This document shows positions 20,424 to 29,595 of a stretch of 64,000 nt of DNA, piece by piece; position 1 is the first letter of the stretch; each line of letters opens with the position of its first letter. The DNA is from Marisediminitalea oceani. GTDB taxonomy: Bacteria; Pseudomonadota; Gammaproteobacteria; Enterobacterales; Alteromonadaceae. The stretch covers positions 106,211 to 170,210 of the forward strand of contig NZ_RCUA01000078.1 in NCBI RefSeq assembly GCF_003731635.1, read 5' to 3'. The position numbers and the translations under genes were made by a program. Under the pieces are notes generated by a model. It searched no databases. It had not been told where the DNA came from and was given only the letters and a program-made list of their open reading frames with translations.

Positions 20424-22538
20424 TTAAGCGTCGTCAGAAGACTCAGGCTTAGCTGGCTTTTCTAACAACTCTTTAATGCTTAAACGTACACGGTTCTGAC
20501 GGTCGATTTCCATTACTTTTACGTCAACCATCTGACCTTCAGACAGGTAGTCAGTCACTTTGTTCACACGCTCGTGAGCGATTTGTGAAATGTGAACCAG
20601 ACCTTCTTTGCCAGGCAGTACTTCAACGAAAGCACCAAAGTCTACGATACGGGTTACTTTACCGTTGTAGGTCTTACCTACTTCGATTTCAGCAGTCACC
20701 TGTTCAATCTTAGCAATGGCGATTTCCGCTTTAGCACGCTCGGTTGCGAAGATCTTCACTGTACCGTCATCTTCGATTTCGATATTGGTGTCAGATTCTT
20801 CGGTGATTGAACGAATCATCGCGCCGCCTTTACCGATAACGTCACGGATCTTGTCCTGATCAATCTTCAGCGTGTAAATGCGCGGTGCAAATTCGCTCAT
20901 TTCTTCACGGTGACCGCCCAGAGCAGAATCCATTACGCCAAGAATGTGTAAACGGGCTTCTTTTGCCTGTTTAAGAGCAATCTGCATGATTTCTTTAGTG
21001 ATACCTTCAATCTTGATATCCATCTGCAGCGCCGTAACACCTTCGGTAGTACCGGCCACTTTAAAGTCCATGTCACCTAAGTGATCTTCATCACCTAAGA
21101 TATCAGACAGAACTACGAAGTTATCGTCGCTCTTAACCAGACCCATAGCGATACCAGCAACAGAGGCTTTAATTGGTACACCAGCATCCATTAACGCCAG
21201 TGAGGTACCACATACAGAAGCCATTGAAGATGAACCGTTTGATTCAGTGATTTCTGATACCACACGTACTACGTACGGAAATTCTTCATCAGAAGGCATA
21301 ACTGCCTGAATACCACGCTTAGCCAGACGACCGTGACCAATTTCACGACGCTTAGGCGAGCCAATCATTCCGGTTTCACCTACGCAGTACGGAGGGAAGT
21401 TGTAGTGCAGCATAAACTTGCTGTCACGCTTACCGGCTAACTCATCGATCATCTGCGCATCACGCTCAGTACCAAGGGTAGCAACAACCAGTGCCTGAGT
21501 TTCACCACGGGTAAATACCGCAGAACCGTGAGTACGCGGCAGTACACCAGTAGATACGTTAAGGGCACGAACCATAGTTGGATCACGGCCATCGATACGT
21601 GGCTCACCTGCCAGGATACGTGAACGTACTACGTCACTTTCCAGTTCATGCAGAAGGTCGAAAACTTCTTTCTGATCTTGCTCTTCATCAGCCGCTAAGA
21701 TTTCAGCAGCCGCTTTTTCGGTTACTGCAGTCACTGCGTCTTTACGCTCCAGCTTGTCAGAAATCTGATAAGCGGCGGTCATACCTTCAAGCGCAAGGGC
21801 TTTGATTTTGTCTTTCAGGCTGGTGTTTTCCTGCGGAGCAACCCAGTCCCACTTCGGCGTGTTCACTTCAGCAGCAAACTCATTTACCGCAGAAACAACA
21901 GTTTGTAATTGCTCGTGACCGTACATTACCGCGCCAAGCATAACTTCTTCAGACAGCACGCTGGCTTCTGATTCAACCATCAGTACCGCACCTTCAGTAC
22001 CGGCAACAACTAAATCCAGTTGGCTGGCTTCCTGTTCGCTGTTACGGGTATTCAGTACGTATTCGCCATCGGTGTAACCTACACGCGCCGCACCAATCGG
22101 GCCGTTGAAAGGAATACCAGAGATAGCCAGTGCCGCTGAGGTACCGATCATTGAAATAATATCAGTTGGGATTTCAGGGTTGGCAGAAACCACGGTCACT
22201 ACTACCTGAACTTCATTTTTGAAGCCTTCAGGGAATAATGGACGGATTGGACGGTCAATCAGACGCGCAGTCAGGGTTTCACCTTCAGAAGGACGACCTT
22301 CACGCTTGAAAAAACCGCCTGGGATTTTACCCGCAGCGTAAGTTTTTTCCTGATAGTTAACGGTCAGAGGGAAGAAATCCTGATCGGCTTTGGCTTCTTT
22401 TTTACCAACTACGGTAACCAGTACAGAAGTATCGTCCATGCTGGCTAATACTGCAGCGGTTGCCTGACGGGCAATCACACCCGTTTCTAAAGTTACAGTA
22501 TGCTGTCCATACTGGAATGTTTTTGTAATAGGAGTCAC
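20424..22538 (-). CDS. pnp: Polyribonucleotide nucleotidyltransferase (PNPase)
   Basis: 704 residues, normal length. A 3'-5' phosphorolytic exoribonuclease of mRNA decay, often within the RNA degradosome. Starts at GTG (22538) with AAAGGA 7 bases upstream. Two RNase PH-like core domains (about 1-230 and 300-545) with the active-site segment around [16 protein letters not shown], then KH ([17 protein letters not shown]) and S1 ([26 protein letters not shown]) domains. Unusually, rpsO is not immediately upstream; the next gene is a divergent HNH nuclease. The 5' leader is about 50 bases from the likely promoter. Confidence 0.97.
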   Translation of the reverse strand: MTPITKTFQYGQHTVTLETGVIARQATAAVLASMDDTSVLVTVVGKKEAKADQDFFPLTVNYQEKTYAAGKIPGGFFKREGRPSEGETLTARLIDRPIRPLFPEGFKNEVQVVVTVVSANPEIPTDIISMIGTSAALAISGIPFNGPIGAARVGYTDGEYVLNTRNSEQEASQLDLVVAGTEGAVLMVESEASVLSEEVMLGAVMYGHEQLQTVVSAVNEFAAEVNTPKWDWVAPQENTSLKDKIKALALEGMTAAYQISDKLERKDAVTAVTEKAAAEILAADEEQDQKEVFDLLHELESDVVRSRILAGEPRIDGRDPTMVRALNVSTGVLPRTHGSAVFTRGETQALVVATLGTERDAQMIDELAGKRDSKFMLHYNFPPYCVGETGMIGSPKRREIGHGRLAKRGIQAVMPSDEEFPYVVRVVSEITESNGSSSMASVCGTSLALMDAGVPIKASVAGIAMGLVKSDDNFVVLSDILGDEDHLGDMDFKVAGTTEGVTALQMDIKIEGITKEIMQIALKQAKEARLHILGVMDSALGGHREEMSEFAPRIYTLKIDQDKIRDVIGKGGAMIRSITEESDTNIEIEDDGTVKIFATERAKAEIAIAKIEQVTAEIEVGKTYNGKVTRIVDFGAFVEVLPGKEGLVHISQIAHERVNKVTDYLSEGQMVDVKVMEIDRQNRVRLSIKELLEKPAKPESSDDA

Positions 22539-22591
22539 TATTTGTCCTTTAAATCTTTCTTTAAAATTCTTCGCTATTAAACGCGGCCGTT

Positions 22592-22621
22592 AGTATAGCG
22601 GCGTCAAGGTGCGTTTACCAA
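22592..22621 (-). promoter_or_regulatory. Probable sigma-70 promoter of pnp
   Basis: On the minus strand TTGGTA (22616-22621), an 18-base spacer and TATACT (22592-22597), about 53 bases before the pnp GTG. Consistent with pnp having its own promoter now that rpsO is absent upstream. Recognised by eye only. Confidence 0.4.
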
Positions 22622-22775
22622 TAACTAATCACCGATAAGCCAAAAAATTAAGTCTTACGGGCAATTTGCGCATTTTTAACACACCCTGTGGCGTCTTTTC
22701 ATCAATCTGTCATACTGATTCGTAACAGTACTGTTTGCCAGGTCGACAAGACCTCTAAAGGATTGAGGGCCGGAC

Positions 22776-23318
22776 ATGTTAATATTACGTCTCAATAAAG
22801 CAGGTGCGCCACAAGACTGGCTCGACATTTATCAGGCCGCCCGTTACTACGCCCAGAATAAAGTACTGTTTGAACTGGGTAATCAGCACCGCACCCTGCT
22901 CGGCGGCTGGAACCGTGAAGGCCAGCAAAGTCAGCTGCGCATCAGTTCGATTATCGCCTGCGATGGTAAGGTGGTACAAAACGGCAAAATTGCTCTGACT
23001 AACCGCTATTTGTTCCGTCGCGACAACTATTTGTGTTTATATTGCGGCAATCAGTTTCGTTCCGGCCAGCTCACCCGTGACCACATTATCCCGCGCTCAA
23101 GAGGCGGTAAAAACAACTGGCAAAATGTCGCCACTGCCTGTGCCCGCTGTAACCATCAAAAAGGTGCCAGAACACCCGAAGAGGCGAATATGCCATTACT
23201 GGCTGTGCCCTTCGCGCCCAATTTGTACGAACGCTTTTACCTGATGAACCGGCGTATTCTGGCCGATCAAATGGACTTTTTAAGCCACCATTTCAGCCAG
23301 CGACGCGCCTGGCTATAA
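22776..23318 (+). CDS. HNH endonuclease family protein
   Basis: 180 residues. Contains a complete zinc-bound HNH module: CLYCGNQF, then LTRDHIIPRSRGGKNNW and ACARCNHQKG (about 88-132). Starts at ATG with GAGGG 8 bases before. The N-terminal ~85 residues (including RLNKAGAPQDWLDIYQAARYY) are the arrangement seen in the single-copy chromosomal HNH proteins common in Alteromonadales and Pseudomonas; their function is not established and no methylase or immunity gene is near. The stop codon is directly abutted by the structured repeat at 23318-23581. Confidence 0.85.
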   Translation: MLILRLNKAGAPQDWLDIYQAARYYAQNKVLFELGNQHRTLLGGWNREGQQSQLRISSIIACDGKVVQNGKIALTNRYLFRRDNYLCLYCGNQFRSGQLTRDHIIPRSRGGKNNWQNVATACARCNHQKGARTPEEANMPLLAVPFAPNLYERFYLMNRRILADQMDFLSHHFSQRRAWL

Positions 23319-23581
23319 TACCAATCCACATAGAGGTTTGCCCACTCAGCAAGACTGTCAGGCTTTCTGGCTAGGCTTGATTGCACAGGTTTGGTGGTTC
23401 CAAATCAAGCAAGCGTAACAACGCCAGAAGGTCTGACAGCCTTGCCCAAAGGGAGTGGCCAAAACGACTTACATCTGTGTTGCGTCCTCTGGACATAGAA
23501 TGACTATGCCGCAGAGCACGCGTCGTGATCTAAGTCGTTTTGACTCACTCTGAGAGGGTAAACCTCTATGCGGATTGGTAT
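23318..23581. repeat. 264-bp structured inverted-repeat element (MITE-like), copy 1
   Basis: The ends are inverted repeats of about 21 bp: ATACCAATCCACATAGAGG at 23318 onward matches, with one mismatch, the complement of the segment ending GCGGATTGGTAT at 23581. Two internal hairpins fill the rest. Hairpin 1 (about 23339-23462) pairs GACTGTCAGG and CTTTCTGGC-type arms with GCCAGAAGG / CTGACAGCC and TTTGCCCACTC with GAGTGGCCAAA. Hairpin 2 (23461-23541) pairs AAAACGACTTACATC with GATCTAAGTCGTTTT and encloses further short complementary steps (GCGT/ACGC, CTCTG/CAGAG, CATAG/CTATG). No ORF inside. It fits exactly between the convergent HNH and MscS-type genes, 3 bases from the latter's stop. A second copy starts at 63943. 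Confidence 0.85.
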
Positions 23582-23584
23582 ACT

Positions 23585-24481
23585 CTAAGCCTGATCTGAA
23601 CCTACTGGTGGCAAACCGCCCTTTTTCTGTTCCGCTTTAATGGTATCAAACCATAAAGACAGCCAGTCTGCGCGAATTTTCTCTTCCAATAACAGCGACT
23701 CGTCAGATGGACAAAACAGCCCCACTTTCACCACAAACTTGGCAAAATTATTGGTTTCAATGTCGATAACCGGATCGATGCTAATGAACTCAGCATCCAG
23801 GTTACGCTCAATCCAGCTCTTATAGCGCTCGGCTACATCGCGGAAGTGACTGCAATGTTCAATAGCTTTCGCTCTGAAGTCATCCAATAACCTATAGGGA
23901 TTGACCAGCGGCTCCAGCGTTAAGGAAAATTCATGCAATCGATAGCGGCGCAGGAAGTTAAGGTTTTTAACTACCTGAATCATCAATTGATTATTCGGCA
24001 CGTACACGTGTTTACCGGTATAGCCATAGTGTTCCGCATCCACTTCAAGCAGTGTGGTTTTGGCCCAGTCCATTTCTACCACTTCGCCCACATTATCGCC
24101 TAACTGAACCCAGTCGCCGACCCTGAACGGACGCGTTGTCATGTAGTAGATAAAGCCCATAAAGCACTGGATCATCTCGCGGGTGGCAAAGACGATAGCC
24201 ACCATAAATGCCGCAATGGACAGGGCCAGACTCTGCACTTCGGTTGACCAGAGCATCAGCAGCAACACCAGCAGGATGGCATTGCCTAACTGGTCGATAA
24301 TATTAATGGAGTGACGGCGGTCATCGCCGCTTTTTTTACTTTGTCGTCTGAGCAACCTGATAATGATGCGCTTGCAACCAAGAAACACCATTATAAGTAA
24401 CAGTGAGGTTAGTAATTTATAGGACTGGGTGTAATCCAGAAAAACGCGCCAGGCTTGGTCGATTACGTCAGGCATCGCCAT
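23585..24481 (-). CDS. MscS-family mechanosensitive ion channel protein
   Basis: 298 residues from an ATG at 24481 chosen because GGAGGAA lies about 9 bases upstream; reading further upstream runs into the proA terminator. Three membrane helices (about 20-110), then the MscS pore and beta domain with RPFRVGDWVQLGDNVGEVVEMDW and YVPNNQLM. Acts as a small-conductance channel releasing solutes on hypo-osmotic shock. Interesting location: just downstream of the proline synthesis and uptake cluster, which has the opposite osmotic role, although a terminator separates the transcripts. Confidence 0.88.
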   Translation of the reverse strand: MAMPDVIDQAWRVFLDYTQSYKLLTSLLLIMVFLGCKRIIIRLLRRQSKKSGDDRRHSINIIDQLGNAILLVLLLMLWSTEVQSLALSIAAFMVAIVFATREMIQCFMGFIYYMTTRPFRVGDWVQLGDNVGEVVEMDWAKTTLLEVDAEHYGYTGKHVYVPNNQLMIQVVKNLNFLRRYRLHEFSLTLEPLVNPYRLLDDFRAKAIEHCSHFRDVAERYKSWIERNLDAEFISIDPVIDIETNNFAKFVVKVGLFCPSDESLLLEEKIRADWLSLWFDTIKAEQKKGGLPPVGSDQA

Positions 24482-24500
24482 GAACTCAAGTTCCTCCAAC

Positions 24501-24527
24501 AAAAAAGCCCACCTTATAGGTGGACTT
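24501..24527 (-). terminator. Rho-independent terminator after proA
   Basis: On the minus strand AGTCCACCT, 3-base loop, AGGTGGGCT followed by TTTTTTG. About 80 bases beyond the proA stop. It ends immediately before the MscS-type gene's ribosome site, so that gene must be transcribed by read-through or from a promoter inside this short gap. Confidence 0.88.
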
Positions 24528-24606
24528 TACATATTCGTAGCAAAGCGTGGCAGGTTATAGTAAAAAACTCAACCTTACCACGCCGACCATCGGTTATCCG
24601 TCGCTA

Positions 24607-25854
24607 TTATTCGCGGATTTGTCCGGTGCCGGTGACTACGTATTTCTCAGTGGTCAGCGACTCCAGCCCCATAGGTCCGTAAGCATGCAGTTTAGTGGTG
24701 GCGATACCAATCTCTGCGCCAAGGCCAAGCTGGCTACCATCATTAAAGCGTGAAGACGCATTAATCATTACCGCCGAGGCATCCACAGCACGCTGGAAGT
24801 GCTTTGCTGTATCCATGTTCTGAGTACAGATCACTTCTGTATGGTGACTACCAAATTTATGGATGTGCGACAGTGCTTCGTCGTAGTCTTTAACTACGCG
24901 GATAGCGATTTCAAGGCCAAGGTACTCTTCGCCAAATTCGTCATCGCCAATCACATCGGCATCGTCGAAATAGCTGGCTGCCGCTTTGTTAGCATGCACC
25001 GTAACACCTTTCTCCTGACACATCTTACTGACTCGTGGCAGAAAATCACCAGCAATCGCCTGATGCACTACCAGACCCTCCAGTGCGTTACACACACCGG
25101 TACGCTGAGTTTTACCATTAATAAGAAGCTCCAGGCCCATGTCCAGATCTGCGTCCTTATCGACGTATAAGTGGCATACACCTTTGAAGTGCTGAATTAC
25201 CGGAACCTTACTGTTATCTGTTACATAGCGGATAAGGCCTTCACCACCACGTGGAATAATCACGTCGATAGTATCAACCTGCTCCATCAGTTCCTGCATC
25301 AGGGCGCGGTCCGGATCCGGGATCACGCTGATTAACGCTTCAGGTAAATCGTGCTCACGCAGAACCTGCTGCAACAAGCCGGCAATCGCCATGCTGGTTT
25401 GCAAGGCTTCTTTACCACCACGCAGAATTACGCCGTTACCCGATTTAAAACATAAAGCACCTGCATCAGCGGTAACATTAGGACGTGCTTCGTAAATCAT
25501 ACAAACCACACCAAGGGGCACACGCATTTTGTTAATTTGCAGGCCGTTAGGACGTTCCATAATCGAACGCTCCTGCCCTACCGGATCAGCCAGCTCAATA
25601 ATGGTTTCGATGCCTGCGGCCATATCTTCGATACGCGCAGGCGTCAGGGTAAGGCGGTCTAACATGGCGTCATCCAGACCCGCTTGTTTACCCTCAGCAA
25701 CTTCTTTCGTGTTGACCTTAACAATCTCGTCCTGGTTATCACGAATAGCTGCAGCCATGGCAGCCAGTACTTTGTTTTTCGTTGCTTCATCTAAAATCGC
25801 TAACGTTTTCGCAGCGTTAGCTGTGTCGTTGGCAATTTGTGTAATTAAACTCAT
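24607..25854 (-). CDS. proA: Gamma-glutamyl phosphate reductase (glutamate-5-semialdehyde dehydrogenase)
   Basis: 415 residues. Second step of proline synthesis: reduces glutamyl-5-phosphate with NADPH. Aldehyde-dehydrogenase fold; catalytic cysteine in KTQRTGVCNALE, cofactor region CFKSGNGVILRGGKEA, and IEVIPRGGEGLIRYV-type loop (DVIIPRGGEGL). Its ATG overlaps the proB stop by 4 bases (ATGA), indicating translational coupling. Last gene of the putP-proB-proA series and followed by a strong terminator. Confidence 0.96.
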   Translation of the reverse strand: MSLITQIANDTANAAKTLAILDEATKNKVLAAMAAAIRDNQDEIVKVNTKEVAEGKQAGLDDAMLDRLTLTPARIEDMAAGIETIIELADPVGQERSIMERPNGLQINKMRVPLGVVCMIYEARPNVTADAGALCFKSGNGVILRGGKEALQTSMAIAGLLQQVLREHDLPEALISVIPDPDRALMQELMEQVDTIDVIIPRGGEGLIRYVTDNSKVPVIQHFKGVCHLYVDKDADLDMGLELLINGKTQRTGVCNALEGLVVHQAIAGDFLPRVSKMCQEKGVTVHANKAAASYFDDADVIGDDEFGEEYLGLEIAIRVVKDYDEALSHIHKFGSHHTEVICTQNMDTAKHFQRAVDASAVMINASSRFNDGSQLGLGAEIGIATTKLHAYGPMGLESLTTEKYVVTGTGQIRE

Positions 25855-26960
25855 TTGTTCTCCAATACTGCAATGTGCTGTTCTGAAATAATCGGACCGG
25901 TTTTCTCTTCGAATTCCGATGCAAACTTCTGATTACCTTCGTTGGCAATGAAGTTTAACAAACAGCTACTGTAATTTGATTTAGCCTTGGCCAGTTTTAC
26001 GCCATCTTCACGACGGACTAAAATGGTATCGCCTACCGAAAACTCGCCTTTAACGTCAAGAATTTCACTACTAGTGAGTGACTCAACGCCCTCATCCAGA
26101 GGATCGCTAAACGCTTCTTTAATCACGACCTCACCCTGCGCATTCGAGGTGTGGGTCATCCAGTGCACATTTTCTTTCATCGGCTTTTCATGCGCCTGGA
26201 AGTGCGTGCCAGGGTTTTGTCCTTCGAGCATCAGGTTAAATGAAAGCTCGGTAAAGCCGTTAATGATAAAGGTATCAATACCGTGTGAAACCGCTTTTTC
26301 AGCTGCTTCTACCTTGGTGCGCATACCACCGGTACCAACACCATCTTCGGCGGCGCCGCCCGCCATGGCGTAGATACTCTCATCAATCTTATCTACCCAC
26401 GATAACAATTTTGCGTCGTCATGTTTGTGGGGGTTTTTATCATACAACCCGTCTACATCAGAACAGATAACCAGCGCATCCGCATCGGCAGCTGCCGCTA
26501 CCATGGCAGACAGGTTATCGTTATCACCTACTTTAAGCTTGTCGGTAGTTACCGTGTCGTTCTCATTAACGATGGGTAATACACCGTGATCAAGCAAGCT
26601 GTCCAGTGTTTCACGAATACTTACATAGCGCTCACGGTCACGTAAGTCAGCGTGAGTCAGTAACACCTGGGCCGACGGAAAGTCGAACAGTTTATCCCAG
26701 GTTGCCATCATTTCGGTCTGACCAGCTGCGGCCATCGCTTTTTTGATAGCAATGTTCTTTTTCGTTTCTTCCGGGAATATGTGTGCCCCCGCAGCTACCG
26801 AGCCTGAGGAGACCAGCACTACCTGAATGCCCTGCATCCGGCAACGTACAATAAATTGCGCAATACTCAGAAGATAATGACTACTACATCCCTGACGGTT
26901 AGGGGCAATCAATGCACTCCCAACCTTAACTACAATGCGTTTCCAATTTGAACGATTCAT
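25851..26960 (-). CDS. proB: Glutamate 5-kinase
   Basis: 369 residues from the ATG at 26960; a GTG at 26972 giving four more residues is also possible and would sit one base from the putP stop. First and normally feedback-inhibited step of proline synthesis. Amino-acid kinase domain with VVKVGSALI, VLVSSGSVAAGA, LPIVNENDTV and the KVGDNDNLSAMVA motif, and GTGGMRTKVEAA; C-terminal PUA domain (about 275-360). The sequence is noticeably different from E. coli ProB, especially in the N-terminal third, so this may be the osmotic-stress branch of the enzyme rather than the housekeeping copy (inference from context). Confidence 0.93.
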   Translation of the reverse strand: MNRSNWKRIVVKVGSALIAPNRQGCSSHYLLSIAQFIVRCRMQGIQVVLVSSGSVAAGAHIFPEETKKNIAIKKAMAAAGQTEMMATWDKLFDFPSAQVLLTHADLRDRERYVSIRETLDSLLDHGVLPIVNENDTVTTDKLKVGDNDNLSAMVAAAADADALVICSDVDGLYDKNPHKHDDAKLLSWVDKIDESIYAMAGGAAEDGVGTGGMRTKVEAAEKAVSHGIDTFIINGFTELSFNLMLEGQNPGTHFQAHEKPMKENVHWMTHTSNAQGEVVIKEAFSDPLDEGVESLTSSEILDVKGEFSVGDTILVRREDGVKLAKAKSNYSSCLLNFIANEGNQKFASEFEEKTGPIISEQHIAVLENK

Positions 26961-26973
26961 ATTTCCTATCACC

Positions 26974-28470
26974 TTAAGATAATTCTGCTAAAACTTTATT
27001 TGTTTCGGTAAATTTCGCCTGCACTTCCTCGTGCGGCTCTTCACTGAAGATAATCACGCCCCAGATAGTCAGTGAACTAATGATAAAGCCGGGGACAATC
27101 TCATAAACCACACTACTTAGTGTTGCACCGCCTTCAAGGACCGGCGCATAGATCCAGAACAGTACCGTTACGGCACCACTCAAAATGCCTGCCAGAGCGG
27201 CTTTATGAGTTAAATTTTTCTTGTACAAACAAAACAGCACCAGCGGACCAAACGCTGCACCAAAGCCTGCCCAGGCGTTACTGACCAGAGACAAGATGCT
27301 GTTCGATGAATCCCATGCCAGCAGCAATGCTGCAAGTGCTACACCCGCTACACCATAGCGGCCTATGGCTACGGTTTGCTCCTGGGAGGCTTCTTTTTTG
27401 CTCACTACACGATAAATGTCTTCTGTCAGCGAGCTGGCCGACACTAATAGCTGCGATGAGATTGTGCTCATAATGGCAGCCAGAATTGCAGCCATCAGGA
27501 ACCCGCTGATCAACGGATGAAACAGAATCTCGGAGAATATAATAAAAATAGTCTCTGCATCTGCCACCTGCAAGCCGAACTGGTTTGCATAAGCAATCCC
27601 TACAAAACCGGTACCCAATGCACCGATAATGGTTACCAACATCCACGACATACCAATATTACGAGCTGTCGCAATAGCCTTTACTGAACGAATGGCCATA
27701 AAGCGGACAATAATATGCGGCTGTCCGAAATAACCTAAACCCCATGCCAGGCTGGATACCAGACCAAGCAATGTTAGCTCCTGCCATGATTCGCTTAACG
27801 ACGGTACTGATTCCAGTGCCGCGCTGTTCATTTGCGCCAGGCTGTCAAACTCGGTAAACGCAACAATTGGTACTAATACCAGCGCCACAAACATGATGCA
27901 GCCCTGCACAAAGTCCGTCATGCTTACCGCCAGGAACCCCCCCAACAGTGTGTACGACACCACCACCGCCAGCGTAATAATCAGACCTGTCTGGTAACCC
28001 ATGCCAAACGCGCTTTCAAAAAGCTTACCGCCAGCCACTAAACCGGCCGACGTATATAATGTAAAGAACATAACAATAATGCCGGCTGAGACCATTCTCA
28101 CACTGGCATTAGACTGACCAAAACGCTTTGCGAAAAACTCTGGAATAGTCAGCGAGTCATCGGCGACTTCGGTATAAACGCGCAGCTTGGGAGCGACCAG
28201 AAAATAATTAGCCAACGCACCGGCCACCAGACCAATTGCAATGTACATGGCATCAAAACCAGTTAAGAACATCGCGCCGGGTAATCCCATCAGCATCCAT
28301 CCGCTCATATCAGATGCGCCAGCGGATAATGCAGTTACGTGTGGGCTAACCTGGCGACCGCCCAGTATGTAGCCGGAAATGTCACTGGTTGATTGCTTAT
28401 ATGCGAACAACCCAATGCCCAGCATAACTGCAAAGTAAATCGCTAGTGAGATGTAACTTTCAAACGCCAT
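26974..28470 (-). CDS. putP: Sodium/proline symporter PutP
   Basis: 498 residues, typical of the sodium:solute symporter family. Takes up proline with Na+. About 13 membrane helices; near-identical family signature SAGASDMSGWMLMGLPGA (about 49-66) that contains the Na+/proline-binding Ser and Asp of E. coli PutP, and WGLGYFGQPHIIVRFMA. No putA (proline catabolism) is adjacent; instead proB and proA follow directly on the same strand. Transport coupled with synthesis suggests proline is accumulated as an osmolyte. A good sigma-70 promoter lies 62 bases upstream. Confidence 0.95.
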   Translation of the reverse strand: MAFESYISLAIYFAVMLGIGLFAYKQSTSDISGYILGGRQVSPHVTALSAGASDMSGWMLMGLPGAMFLTGFDAMYIAIGLVAGALANYFLVAPKLRVYTEVADDSLTIPEFFAKRFGQSNASVRMVSAGIIVMFFTLYTSAGLVAGGKLFESAFGMGYQTGLIITLAVVVSYTLLGGFLAVSMTDFVQGCIMFVALVLVPIVAFTEFDSLAQMNSAALESVPSLSESWQELTLLGLVSSLAWGLGYFGQPHIIVRFMAIRSVKAIATARNIGMSWMLVTIIGALGTGFVGIAYANQFGLQVADAETIFIIFSEILFHPLISGFLMAAILAAIMSTISSQLLVSASSLTEDIYRVVSKKEASQEQTVAIGRYGVAGVALAALLLAWDSSNSILSLVSNAWAGFGAAFGPLVLFCLYKKNLTHKAALAGILSGAVTVLFWIYAPVLEGGATLSSVVYEIVPGFIISSLTIWGVIIFSEEPHEEVQAKFTETNKVLAELS

Positions 28471-28531
28471 AGAAAAATATTGCCTTTGTATTTTTGTCGT
28501 TAACTGATTATCAATATTAATTAGAGGTCTA

Positions 28532-28559
28532 ATTATACGCGCATAAACATTTATTACAA
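28532..28559 (-). promoter_or_regulatory. Sigma-70 promoter of the putP-proB-proA operon
   Basis: On the minus strand TTGTAA (28554-28559), a 16-base spacer and a perfect TATAAT (28532-28537), ending 61 bases before the putP ATG. The 5' untranslated part is AT-rich. No clear operator palindrome noticed. Confidence 0.65.
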
Positions 28560-28667
28560 GGGCGAAGACTACGAGGGGGAGGCGTAAAATCCATTAAAAC
28601 AGCCATCTACAAACCGTATAAACGTCTTTCACCCTTACTGTTGACAGTTATCTCAAGTTACCGAAGT

Positions 28668-28700
28668 AAAGCTATAAAAAGCTGATTAGCATAGCTTTTT
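28668..28700. terminator. AT-rich hairpin in the 352-base gap upstream of putP
   Basis: AAAAAGCT (28676-28683) pairs with AGCTTTTT (28693-28700); a second pairing AAAGCTAT/ATAGCTTT (28668-28675 with 28691-28698) competes. It could terminate the minus-strand gene at 28823-29371. Apart from this hairpin and the putP promoter I see nothing else in the 28471-28822 gap. Confidence 0.4.
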
Positions 28701-28822
28701 ATTTCAACCTTGGTAGTTATACGTGCTTAACATTAAAAACCTACTAAAATGAACTGAATTACCATCTTTGTTCAATTCGTGACATTTTTATTACGGGTCT
28801 AAATATTAGAGTTCGTTTTCAT

Positions 28823-29371
28823 CTAAGCCGCCAGCGTTGCCGGTTTACTTACAGACTGACGTACTGACATGGCTATCCCTTCGCACCAGGATTGAAACGC
28901 CACGGAGTCTGCCGCAGAGTAATCAAGCCCTAACCAATGACAATCTGCACCGTGTGATGCAAAACTCACCTGCATCGCCAGCTCGATATTCGAAAGGTTA
29001 TCGTCTTCAGCTACGGTAAACGCTGCAGCTACATCACAATCGGCCAGCAAAGCCTGATGGCTCTGACGAAAAATTAACTCAAAACGCCTTGCCAGCGGGC
29101 TGTCACCATCTGAAGGTAATTGAAATATAACGCCCTGAAGGTGTTTGGCTTTGTCGTCCTGTCTGACCAAATCAGAATGAGTGAGTAACTGTAATTTTAT
29201 GCCGCTGTTACCAAACTGGGAGCCGAGGCGTTGCACTCGCTGGCGAATAGCCTCGTTCCACTCATACAACACAACCCCAACAGATACCACTGCTGGTTGA
29301 TAATGATCCTGAGTTATAATCACCCTTTCCTGGGTGTCATAACCCGCCGACATCGCTAAAGACTCACTCAC
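28823..29371 (-). CDS. Protein of unknown function (182 residues)
   Basis: Start placed at a GTG (29371) because AAGGAG stands 8 bases upstream; the longer reading from an ATG at 29410 would pass through that ribosome site. The protein starts MSESLAMSAGYDTQERV. No signal peptide or membrane helix; balanced mixed alpha/beta composition with segments SVGVVLYEWNEAIRQRVQRLG and RFELIFRQSHQALLADCDV. Three cysteines, one near the C-terminus (FQSWCEGIA). I do not recognise the family. It stands alone with its own likely terminator; nothing in the context gives a role. Confidence 0.65.
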   Translation of the reverse strand: MSESLAMSAGYDTQERVIITQDHYQPAVVSVGVVLYEWNEAIRQRVQRLGSQFGNSGIKLQLLTHSDLVRQDDKAKHLQGVIFQLPSDGDSPLARRFELIFRQSHQALLADCDVAAAFTVAEDDNLSNIELAMQVSFASHGADCHWLGLDYSAADSVAFQSWCEGIAMSVRQSVSKPATLAA

Positions 29372-29554
29372 TGAATATTCTCCTTCCGAAAACGGCTGAT
29401 GGTTTCGCACCTGTCGCTCTGCATCAGTTATTACAACTAAACTTGCAAAGTCGACGCCAATTCAAAAAAGAAAAATAGCCTTTAACTTTCAATAAGATAG
29501 ATTTTTAGACACCAAAAAATAGAAGAAGCCGTCAATAAAGGCCCCCAGAAATGC

Positions 29555-29585
29555 CCGCCGGTGTGAAAAATATTCACACCGGCGG
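29555..29585. repeat. Perfect 13-bp GC-rich hairpin after the SDR gene
   Basis: CCGCCGGTGTGAA at 29555-29567 is exactly complementary to 29573-29585, with a 5-base AAATA loop. It begins 10 bases beyond the SDR stop on the minus strand. There is no T-tract on either side, so it may act as a 3' mRNA end protector or a weak terminator; its GC-rich base is stronger than any standard terminator in the window. Confidence 0.6.
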
Positions 29586-29595
29586 TAATACCAAT

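Noticed and set aside
22776..23318. HNH protein as part of a restriction or toxin system
   Set aside because: No methylase, specificity subunit or immunity gene lies beside it.
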